NCBI GenBank assembly: GCA_902792685.1
Contig: CADBAP010000013.1
Span: 1-36,106, forward strand
Direction: 5' to 3'
DNA: 36,106 bases
Source: an uncultured Prevotellaceae bacterium
GTDB taxonomy: Bacteria > Bacteroidota > Bacteroidia > Bacteroidales > Bacteroidaceae
The translations under genes and the position numbers were made by a program. Of the stretch, positions 1-8,200 are shown piece after piece; within the stretch, counting starts at the first letter, position 1, and each line of letters opens with the position of its first letter. The notes beneath the pieces are model-generated. The model saw only the letters and a list, made by a program, of their open reading frames with translations. It was not told where the DNA came from and did no database searches.

Positions 1-1467
1 CTCAAGGATGAGAACTTCAAACGTTTGTACAATACAAAACTTATTGGTAGTGCAGCCTTTGCCAATTGCGAACAGATGACCAACACAAGTTTCAATACCC
101 TCATCAAACATTTCTGTGACGGCAACGACCAGGATAACAAAGCTGCCGGCAACGGTAAAGTGCTGAGCAACGAGCCTTCACTCTGTGACTACACCCTGCC
201 CTATCGTGCATTCAATGGATGTATCGGTCTTACAACTGTTGACTTCAACCAGTGCGATAACAGCGTTGTACGTATCGACGACGAAGCATTCAACGACTGT
301 TCTAACATCACGACCGTAACACTGCCGGCTGCCCTCACCTCGATGGGTGACAAAGTCTTTGCCAACTGTGCATCGCTCCAGACGGTAACCGTACAGAATC
401 CTGTGGCTCCAACAATGGATCATGAGGAGCTGACCTACGAGGTAACCGTCAAGAATGAGCAGGGTCAAGATGTTCAGGAGACACGTGATGCATACATCTT
501 CTTGAATACGCCAAGCGAGAAGGTGGAAATCATCTTCCCAGAGGCACTGAAGACAGCCAATGATGCAAGCGGCTACAAAACCTATCGTGCCAATGCCCAC
601 TTCATGAATGCGATGACGAGAACTGTCAATGATTCTGGCACAGAATACAATGTTGCGCCCCAATTCGGTGGCGACTTTAAGCTGACACGTTCCTTCACCG
701 CAGGTTGGAACACACTGGCTCTGCCATTCGGTTCTCCTGCAACAGGCAAGGATATCAATGGTGTGGCTAAGTTTAAGGCAGCATTCGAGGACGCCAACTT
801 TGATCATATCTCAACATATCGCGGAAGAAAGGGTGAGACATTTATGTTCATGAAGATGGATGACGAAGATGCTTTGGCTGACTTCGAACCTGTGATGGTT
901 AAGCTCAAGAATCCTGTCACATCAGAAATTACATTCACTGATGTTGACATCAACTACAATCACAGTACCAAAGCACTTATTCAGCCCAACGCAATGACCA
1001 TCAACACCGTTAGTCTGGCAAGTGATGACTACAGCTCTGTTGGCCAACTTGCAAACTTGGCAGATGACTTCAAGTTTACTGGTACATACAAAGTGTTGCT
1101 AAATTCTTCTAAAGAAGATATGACCTACATTAAAGATGGCGACTATATTATCCAGACCAACAATGGCGTGACAACATTCGTCAAATGTGAGACTGGTAAG
1201 CGATACGGTCTTAAAGCCTTCCGCGGATGGTTCCAAGCAAATAGCAGCAACGCAAGATCTGCTCTCATGAACATCATGGACTTCAATGCAGGAGAAGGTA
1301 TCACCAATGAAATTGGAACTATCGATACCGCTACAGGTGAAATCACAACTGCTCCACAGGACATCTATACGATAAACGGTCAGTTGGTACGTAAGGGTGC
1401 TACCTCAACCAACGGATTGTCAAAGGGTATCTATATCATGGGTGGACGAAAGATTGTTGTTAAATAA
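1..1467 (+). CDS. BspA-like leucine-rich-repeat surface protein, 3' part
   Basis: The frame is open at the left window edge, so only the C-terminal ~488 residues are present. The first ~130 visible residues hold BspA/TpLRR-type repeats (LRR_5 pattern: 'AFNGCIGLTTVDF', 'AFNDCSNITTVTLP', 'VFANCASLQTVTV'), typical of surface adhesins in oral and gut Bacteroidetes. A beta-rich region follows that begins near 'FTAGWNTLALPF'; a similar module lies near the C-terminus of the next two large proteins. The protein ends in 'IYTINGQLV' and 'KGIYIMGGRKIVVK', a short tail resembling the C-terminal sorting domains of Por/type IX-secreted proteins. Family assignment is firm; ligand and secretion route are inferred. 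The gene is followed 19 bases later by a small acidic-protein gene with its own strong ribosome binding site. Confidence 0.85.
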   Translation, partial: LKDENFKRLYNTKLIGSAAFANCEQMTNTSFNTLIKHFCDGNDQDNKAAGNGKVLSNEPSLCDYTLPYRAFNGCIGLTTVDFNQCDNSVVRIDDEAFNDCSNITTVTLPAALTSMGDKVFANCASLQTVTVQNPVAPTMDHEELTYEVTVKNEQGQDVQETRDAYIFLNTPSEKVEIIFPEALKTANDASGYKTYRANAHFMNAMTRTVNDSGTEYNVAPQFGGDFKLTRSFTAGWNTLALPFGSPATGKDINGVAKFKAAFEDANFDHISTYRGRKGETFMFMKMDDEDALADFEPVMVKLKNPVTSEITFTDVDINYNHSTKALIQPNAMTINTVSLASDDYSSVGQLANLADDFKFTGTYKVLLNSSKEDMTYIKDGDYIIQTNNGVTTFVKCETGKRYGLKAFRGWFQANSSNARSALMNIMDFNAGEGITNEIGTIDTATGEITTAPQDIYTINGQLVRKGATSTNGLSKGIYIMGGRKIVVK

Positions 1468-1486
1468 AAAAAAGGAGGATAGCAAG

Positions 1487-1684
1487 ATGAAGAAAAAATA
1501 TATCAATCCACAGACAACTGTTACTAAGATTCAATATGCAGAACCCCTCCTTGCTTTTTCCGATAATAACAAATCGGGACAAAGCCTTGAAAATGGAGGT
1601 GATGGAGAAGGCACACCTGATGAAGATGAAATCATATGGGGAAATGCCAGAGGCTTTAGTGTTGACTGGGACGATGAATACTGA
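1487..1684 (+). CDS. Small acidic partner protein, copy 1 (65 aa)
   Basis: I do not recognise a named family. The start is fixed by AAAGGAGG at 1471-1478, nine bases before the ATG; longer in-frame starts lie inside the preceding gene. The protein opens 'MKKKYINPQTTV', has a hydrophobic/small patch 'EPLLAFS' near residue 20, a Gly/Asp/Glu-rich middle, and a C-terminus with 'NARGF' then 'VDWDDEY'. The same plan (MK[K/R]..YI.P; [LM]L.. followed by S; an AR dipeptide; aromatic plus acidic tail) is seen in the proteins at 4811-4987 and 10253-10474. No classical signal peptide, cysteine or membrane helix is visible. It lies 19 bases behind a secreted LRR protein and before a terminator, so co-transcription with the large gene is likely. 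A role as partner, chaperone or processed peptide is conjecture. Confidence 0.75.
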   Translation: MKKKYINPQTTVTKIQYAEPLLAFSDNNKSGQSLENGGDGEGTPDEDEIIWGNARGFSVDWDDEY

Positions 1685-1719
1685 TAATACATTGCTCCTT
1701 ACAGTCAATTGTATATATA

Positions 1720-1760
1720 AAAAGGTATTGCTCCTGATAGGGGTGATACCTTTTGTTTTG
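1720..1760 (+). terminator. Rho-independent terminator after the LRR/small-protein pair
   Basis: The arms AAAAGGTAT (1720-1728) and ATACCTTTT (1746-1754) pair perfectly. After a 2x2 internal loop a further 4 bp form (CTCC/GGGG with one G-U). The loop is 5 nt and the T-rich tract TTTTGTTTTG follows. It closes the transcription unit of the first surface protein and its small partner. Confidence 0.8.
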
Positions 1761-1863
1761 ATTGCCTGATATGCCTTGTTTTACGGGACAAGAGGAATTG
1801 TCTTAAATAAAAAAGTGAGTTTTTTGCGTATCTATATATAATTCGTATATAATAGGTATATAC

Positions 1864-1871
1864 TACCTTTG
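1864..1871 (+). promoter_or_regulatory. Bacteroidetes -7 box upstream of the 945-aa protein
   Basis: TACCTTTG matches the Bacteroidetes -7 consensus TAnnTTTG and lies 81 bases before the start at 1953. No good TTTG -33 element sits at the usual spacing; the region upstream is AT-rich. Confidence 0.5.
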
Positions 1872-1952
1872 CAGCCGAAATGTTGAAGCAGAACTGAAAA
1901 CCAACTGAAAACAAGTGGAAATCAAATAATAACTAAAAAGTAAATTAACAAA

Positions 1953-4790
1953 ATGAAAAAACTTACATTACTCTTATTTGCCCTATTCTTCTGGACGGGA
2001 GCGTGGGCGCAAGTGAATATTGTTTCTGGTAAGAGTGCTGTTGTTGACAACACAAATACAGGAAATGGGTATTCTGAAGCTCAACTTTTACTTATTACAA
2101 ATGGAGTAAAATCGAATTCAGAAGATTCAAATGTGAATCTTAAACTTTCAAAATCTGGCAGTAATAATGTAGTAGATTGGTTTTATATTGATTTTGGAGA
2201 AACAAAAACTCCAAAAACAGTAGACATCACATGGACAAACTGTCGCCCAACTTCTTACAAATTATATATTAGTAACGAAGTTCCAACAGTAGGTAATTAT
2301 GGTACAGAAGTCTTTGATCAAACGACAGCGCCAGATGGTGGTGCATCCACAAAAAGTCATTCCTTAGCCGGAACAGTTTCTGGTCGATACATTTCTTTTG
2401 TTCCTGATCAAAACACTTATAATGGTTGGGGATGTATTATGTCAGAGTTTGAAGTGTTTGAGGCATATGAACAGGTTTTGACTGGTCTTACCTCAAATAG
2501 ATATATATACGAAACTCATATACATGTTCCAGTAAATGTAACTGATCAGATGGGTGCAACTTATGAGGGTGCGACAACATGGTCTATGCCAGGATGTGCT
2601 GGCTTTTCTCGTGTTGGTGATGGCTTTGATTTTGCAGACATTTCTCAAGATGGATATTATACTCTAACTGTTACTTCAACGGAAAACCCTTCACAGACAG
2701 CAAGTAAAAAATATGGTTTGGTAAGAAATCAACCAGATGAAGAAATTATTCCTGCAATCGATGTAGACAATTCTTTTGTTATATACAGTGGCGAGTTAGA
2801 TAAAGATGCTGGTGAGTTATCGGGGGCTTGGAAGACTCCTAATAGTAAAGGATGGAACAAAATGAACGTTGGTTCAAAGTCATCATGGCGAATACATGGT
2901 TTTGGTACATTCGGTTTAAAGGATGCTAATTTAGGAACTGATGCTTCTGAAATTAAGGCATTATATTTGGATATATATTCTCTTGACAATCATACGGGTA
3001 CAATAGAGATTGAAAGTTCAAGTTTGGCATCAAACCTTCCTTTTAGCCTCGTACCAGGATGGAATCATGTCGCAATCGAAGTTAATACAACAATCGCTCC
3101 AACTTTAAAACCCAAAGAGGCAGTTGTTATACATTTAGATGATGCTACTACAAAAGCGATAGACGAGGACATGCTCGTGTACAATGTTTATTATTCTAAA
3201 GTGGCTCCATTTATAGATAATGAAAATCCTGTAATGTCAAGTATCACAGTAACATCTACCACACATAATACTGCCACACTTACCGTAAAGGCAACTGATG
3301 ACAATACTAGTGGTACACTAACATATACGGTAAAAAATAGCAGTGAAGAAACTGTTGGAACTGGATCTGCTGTACAAAATGTAGATGTTACAATTACTAT
3401 CACAGGATTGACTCCTGAGACTAATTACGCTGTGGGTGCTTTCACTGTATTTGCAACAGACCCTTCAGGAAAATCATCAACATCAATGAACGTACCTGCT
3501 TTCACAACGTCCGCTGCTCCCACAGGATTGGAGTTGACTGCAGGTGGTCACACCATCCTTTTGCAGGGTAAGCATTATCTTGATCGTGTAACAAACAACT
3601 GGGAATTAATAGTTTCATCTACTGATGAAATGAGTTCACTTGGACCTTGTTATTGGACATTGAATAGTGGTAATGCCAACATGCAGGATAATTATACAAA
3701 AAGTAGTGATAACAAGACTCTAACCATTTGTGCTACTTCCACAACAAAACCTGTATTATATAATAATTTCTATGTGAATTTCGTAACTGGCGGTGAAGCG
3801 AACTTTGGCGTGGTAAATAATAATGATTTGACATGGGAAGAAAGTGGTGTAGAATCTCTTAACGTAATTGTTTCGGGGAATACGGCAAGTGTCACGGGTC
3901 CAGTTACCGCTGCAGATGTTTCTACAATAGTTACTAATGCAGGGTCTTCTGCAATTCTTGATTTGACGGGTGCCACACTTTCGGAAAGTGTGACAATCAA
4001 TCCAACCAACAGGAATGCAATAGTTGTTGTTAATGGAACAAATCGCACATCTGACAAAATTGCAAATCTTGGAGAAACAAAGAACGTTATTGTATATGAT
4101 GGTACATATCGTCGTGCTGCCACAGGATATGTAATAGCACTTATCGACGACAATAACTCTCAACCTGCATACGACTTTGTGATTGATGCTCAACAGGACG
4201 GCGTAACCTATACACGCACAGTTGCTGCAGGCAAATGGGTAAGCTACAATTCTCCTGCTTCTGTTGCTATTCCTGCTGGGGTAACGGTTTATAAGGCTAC
4301 AGATGCCACTACTACTTCTGTGACCTTCACTAAGCAAGAAAGTCAAAATTTAGGTGCAAACGTCCCTGTTATACTTCACAACAACACAAACGATGACGTT
4401 GTAATAACGAGCAACAATGACAAGATTGATTTGAACCTTACAGCCAATGGTGGTGGTGGCGCTGCTATTAACGGAACTACTATTATGCAATATGGAACGG
4501 CTCGTCTTATAGAAGCTAATGGCGATCAATTTGCGCTTCAAAACAATGATTTGAAACGTTTCAATACTGGTTCAAAAATTGGTGCTTTCCGTGTTTATTT
4601 CACAGGTCTATCTTCTACTAATGCTCGCGCAATATTCCTTGATGGCGAGACCACAAAGATTGGCTCCATCAATGCGAATGGTGAGATAAGTGTTGAGGAT
4701 GGTATTATATACAACCTCGCTGGCCAGCGTGTACAGAACCCGACAAAGGGTATCTATATCATCAATGGTAAAAAAGTCGTTTTGAAATAA
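1953..4790 (+). CDS. Secreted multi-domain surface protein (discoidin-like, Fn3, C-terminal sorting tail)
   Basis: A 945-residue protein with a clear signal peptide (residues 1-20, cleavage after 'GAWA'). Residues ~21-170 read like an F5/8 type C (discoidin) carbohydrate-binding domain, with 'VDWFYIDFGE' and a closing 'GCIMSEFEVFE'. An Ig-like stretch follows (~171-255), then a galactose-binding-like beta-sandwich (~265-415), a fibronectin type III domain (~421-522, 'TGLTPETNYAVGAFTVFA'), beta-rich sequence, and a C-terminal module similar to the one in the GH81 protein. It ends 'IYNLAGQRVQ' and 'KGIYIINGKKVVLK'. No catalytic domain is recognisable, so an adhesin or glycan-binding role is inferred. 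Codons are visibly richer in A/T at third positions than in the neighbouring GH81 gene. A small acidic-protein gene follows directly. Confidence 0.8.
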   Translation: MKKLTLLLFALFFWTGAWAQVNIVSGKSAVVDNTNTGNGYSEAQLLLITNGVKSNSEDSNVNLKLSKSGSNNVVDWFYIDFGETKTPKTVDITWTNCRPTSYKLYISNEVPTVGNYGTEVFDQTTAPDGGASTKSHSLAGTVSGRYISFVPDQNTYNGWGCIMSEFEVFEAYEQVLTGLTSNRYIYETHIHVPVNVTDQMGATYEGATTWSMPGCAGFSRVGDGFDFADISQDGYYTLTVTSTENPSQTASKKYGLVRNQPDEEIIPAIDVDNSFVIYSGELDKDAGELSGAWKTPNSKGWNKMNVGSKSSWRIHGFGTFGLKDANLGTDASEIKALYLDIYSLDNHTGTIEIESSSLASNLPFSLVPGWNHVAIEVNTTIAPTLKPKEAVVIHLDDATTKAIDEDMLVYNVYYSKVAPFIDNENPVMSSITVTSTTHNTATLTVKATDDNTSGTLTYTVKNSSEETVGTGSAVQNVDVTITITGLTPETNYAVGAFTVFATDPSGKSSTSMNVPAFTTSAAPTGLELTAGGHTILLQGKHYLDRVTNNWELIVSSTDEMSSLGPCYWTLNSGNANMQDNYTKSSDNKTLTICATSTTKPVLYNNFYVNFVTGGEANFGVVNNNDLTWEESGVESLNVIVSGNTASVTGPVTAADVSTIVTNAGSSAILDLTGATLSESVTINPTNRNAIVVVNGTNRTSDKIANLGETKNVIVYDGTYRRAATGYVIALIDDNNSQPAYDFVIDAQQDGVTYTRTVAAGKWVSYNSPASVAIPAGVTVYKATDATTTSVTFTKQESQNLGANVPVILHNNTNDDVVITSNNDKIDLNLTANGGGGAAINGTTIMQYGTARLIEANGDQFALQNNDLKRFNTGSKIGAFRVYFTGLSSTNARAIFLDGETTKIGSINANGEISVEDGIIYNLAGQRVQNPTKGIYIINGKKVVLK

Positions 4791-4810
4791 ATTTTTTAAA
4801 TTAGATGAAT

Positions 4811-4987
4811 ATGAAAAAAGAATATATAATGCCCGAAGTTAATGTGGTAAAGATCCATGCTGAGCGTATGTTGGCTGGTGGTAGTGACCCTGATACAACA
4901 TCCAAGTCGCCGAATGGCGAAACTAATGGTGGTTTTGCTGACGCTCGCGAATCATTTATCTTCGAAGAAATTTCTGAAGAAGAATAA
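4811..4987 (+). CDS. Small acidic partner protein, copy 2 (58 aa)
   Basis: Second member of the family at 1487-1684. It reads 'MKKEYIMPEVNVVKI', then 'ERMLAGGS', a Gly/Asn/Ser-rich middle, 'ADARESF', and the acidic end 'EEISEEE'. An in-frame ATG at 4805 would add two residues; 4811 is preferred because the MKK..YI.P opening then matches the other two copies. Neither start has an obvious Shine-Dalgarno sequence. The gene starts 20 bases after the 945-residue surface protein and ends 28 bases before a strong terminator hairpin, so it is probably translated from the same message. Function is unknown. Confidence 0.7.
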   Translation: MKKEYIMPEVNVVKIHAERMLAGGSDPDTTSKSPNGETNGGFADARESFIFEEISEEE

Positions 4988-5015
4988 TAATTGTTTTAGG
5001 TTAATATTAGTGTTC

Positions 5016-5051
5016 ATGCCGCGTTCCTGTTTATGGGGGCGCGGCATTTTC
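5016..5051 (+). terminator. Rho-independent terminator
   Basis: A 12-bp stem (ATGCCGCGTTCC 5016-5027 with GGGGCGCGGCAT 5036-5047, two G-U pairs) has an 8-nt loop and is followed by TTTTCTTTG. It ends the transcription unit of the 945-residue protein and its small partner. Confidence 0.8.
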
Positions 5052-5170
5052 TTTGAGGTTTTGTCCATTAAGGGAATCGTATTCTGCAAGTGAGGTGTCA
5101 TTTGGTGGAAAAACAAAGGCAGAAAGGGGTTTTCAGGGATGTAAAGTGAGGTTTTTGTGTAGTTTAAATT

Positions 5171-5201
5171 TTTGAAATATAGCCTGTCAGCAGTAACTTT
5201 G
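5171..5201 (+). promoter_or_regulatory. Bacteroidetes promoter for the GH81 gene
   Basis: TTTG (5171-5174), 19 bases, then TAACTTTG (5194-5201): a full match to TTTG-N19-TAnnTTTG. It lies 36 bases upstream of the ATG at 5238. Confidence 0.8.
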
Positions 5202-5237
5202 CAACATCAAACGAGTATAAATCTTACCAACTAACTG

Positions 5238-8200
5238 ATGAAAAAAATATTATTAACTATTCTTATGGCGATGCCTGCCATAGGGCTGTTGGCTCAAGAG
5301 CCTGTACAAGTAGGAAAAGGCAGCTATGCAGCGTATGCACCATTAGCAAAATCGAAAACGGATGAACATGGTGGTGACCAGAGTATGTATATGCAGTATC
5401 GAAACCTGTATATCGTGGAAGAGGCTGGTGTACCCATCCCTACTAACGACTGGTGGACCGATATGATCAATGGTGACCGTGGACGCTCCGGCAAGGAGGT
5501 AACAGGTCATCTGTGGTCGTATCCGCAGTATGTGCAGGGTATGAAATACGGTCTCGACATCCACTATCCGAAATACTGGGTAGATAACGGCACAGAGATG
5601 AAGGCACAGTCGAAACTCATGATTAAATGTGGAGAAGACTTTAATGCTACACAACCGCTGGCGGAGAAATGGAGCGACTGGACGGTGACTTTCTCTGAGA
5701 CATCGGACACCCAAAAGATGACAACGACGCTGGCTCACGGCGTACCATTTACCTGGACGGAGCTGACAAACATTAACCCTATCATTACCGCTGTGAAAAC
5801 AGGCAACGACGGAGCCGACAACAAGCTGAAGAGTTCCGTGCTCGTCAGTTTTACGGACGAGAATGGCACCGCTCTGACTGGCACACAAACGGTATCACGC
5901 TTCATCGTAAAAATCAGCAATGCGGAAACCGCTGACCTCTATGGTGTCTATCTGCCTGCTGGCACCAGCGTGACCTTCGCTGATGGTGAGGCAAAGGTGA
6001 GCTACAACGGAGCGAAACAATTCGTGGTAGTGGCACTGCTGAAGCAGAACAGCGACCTGACCACATTCGCCACATACGCCTACAACAAGCCTACGGATAC
6101 AAAGGTATCGTGGAACTATAACGGCAGCGGTACGCTGACAACCAGTTGGAAGGTGACGGCAGAAGACCTGCGCACAGGTGCTGCCGCAACGGATGTGCTG
6201 CAAGGCGTCATCCCCCACCACTATCGTAAGAACACGAACGATAAGGCAAACGGAACGATTACCAACCTGTCATTCTTTGGCAGTAATGTGTACCAGACTC
6301 CGCGAGGCAAACTGAAACTGGTAGCAGGCAACCAGATGGATATCAGCTATAAGTTTACAGGCATCCTGCCGTGGTACCCTGTGCCTCATGATTTCGAAGG
6401 CACAGATGCCAACACCGGACATACAGGACTCGGTAGTGTGGCCAATGCCTTTGACTCTGAAAAGATGCTGACGATGCTGGCGAACTACGCACAGAAAGGT
6501 GAGTTCGGCAGTGATACCTACTGGGGAGGTAAGGGTCTGACGCAAATGGCACTGAATATGGCGTTTGCCCGCGAAATGAATAACGAGGAGCTGTTCAACA
6601 CCTGCCACAACAGACTGAAGGAGGCATTGGTCAACTGGCTGACATACACGCCTGGTGAGGACAATTTCTTCTTCGCCTACGATTCTAGATATCACGGTCT
6701 CATCGGCTATAACACCAGCTACGACAGCGATACCTATAACGACCACCACTTCCACTATGGATACTTCACGCTGGCAGCAGCGATGCTCTGTCTGGTGGAC
6801 GACGACTTCAAACAGAACTATGGGGAAATGGTGAAACTCATCGTTCGCGACTACAACAACTATAAACGCGATGACTGGGCTTGCTTCCTCCGTATGATGG
6901 ACCCGTGGGCCGGACACTGCTATGCCGGCGGTATGGGCGACGGAGCCGGAAACGGTCAGGAATCTACCTCGGAATCGATGCAGGGATGGGGCGGTATGTA
7001 TCTGCTGGGCGTCGCTTTGGGCGACAACGAGCTGCGCGATGCCGGCATCTTCGGATGGGTAAGCGAAAGTCGTGCGACAGCAGAATACTGGTTCGACCGT
7101 CACGGAACGGCTATCGACGCGAACTTCCATACGGGTAACGCTACCGACAAAGACGACTTCAACATCGACTATGCAAAGTTCACACACAAGAAAGACGGAG
7201 TAGTGGACTACATCCAACCTTGGAGTTCGAACCTGACCAGTCACGGTATCGGTTGGTGGACCTGGTTTGGAGGAGACCCCGTATTCATGCAGGGTATCCA
7301 GTGGATGCCTATCTCCCCTGCCCTCGACTATTTGGGTGAAGACAAGGACTTTGCCGAATGGGACTATCAGTATCTCATGCGCATCAAGGAACATGCAGGA
7401 TGGGACGGACAAGGTGGTATCGGTGGAGCCACACTGCGCGACTCCGACTGGGGTAACGTTGTGCTGAGCTACCGTCAGTGGGGCAATCCCGACGATGCTG
7501 CAGCCATCTTCGATGAGGGATGGGCTGAAGGCTGGCCAACGATGACGACCAGCTCGACAAATGGCATCACCTACTTCGTGACTCACTCGCATCGCAGCTA
7601 TGGTGACATCGACTGGACGGTGACAGCCAACTATCCTACGGCACGTGCCTATAATAAAGGTGGACAGAAATACCACGTAGCCTATAATCCAACGGATGCC
7701 ACCGTGACCGTCAGTTTCTCTGACGGTATCAGCATGGATGTTCCAGCCCGTCAGATGAAATGCAAGGAACTGGACTATGCTGCCGTCACAACGGTCTATC
7801 CTGTTGATACCAGCGAACCCGATATGCGTGAGGAACTGGTGATGAAGAACCTGGCATTGGGAAAACCGTGTACGGAGAGCAGTCATGAGAATGCAGGTAC
7901 GTTGAAAGAGAATGCCACCGACGGAAAAACGAATACCCGCTGGGGCAGCGCACACCAAGACAATGAGTGGCTGCAGGTAGATTTGGGTGAGAATGCAAAT
8001 ATATATAAGGTACGCGTACTCTGGGAAACGAGCTATGCTTCGGAATACCGCATTGAACTGCGTGATACGGAGAATGGTACTGTGACCTATAGCAAGACGG
8101 GCACAGGAAAAGCCAATGAATGGACAGAAATCAACCTCGACGACCAAGCAGGACGCTATGTGCGCTTGGTGGGTGTCAAACGCGGAACCGCCTACGGCAC

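Noticed and set aside
1487-1684. Reading the small acidic proteins as GG-type bacteriocin/RiPP precursors
   Set aside because: Copies 1 and 3 lack a Gly-Gly leader end; the GG in copy 2 (LAGGS) is not conserved. No maturase, peptidase-ABC transporter or radical SAM gene is nearby.
3756-4346. A 196-codon minus-strand open frame inside the 945-aa protein gene
   Set aside because: It is a shadow frame: Cys- and Ile-rich translation, no start signal, fully inside a well-supported gene.
6270-8147. A long open frame (625 codons) on the minus strand within the GH81 gene
   Set aside because: It is antisense to a clear GH81 protein. Its translation is Val/Ile/His/Cys-rich with no motif, as expected from the codon bias of the real gene.
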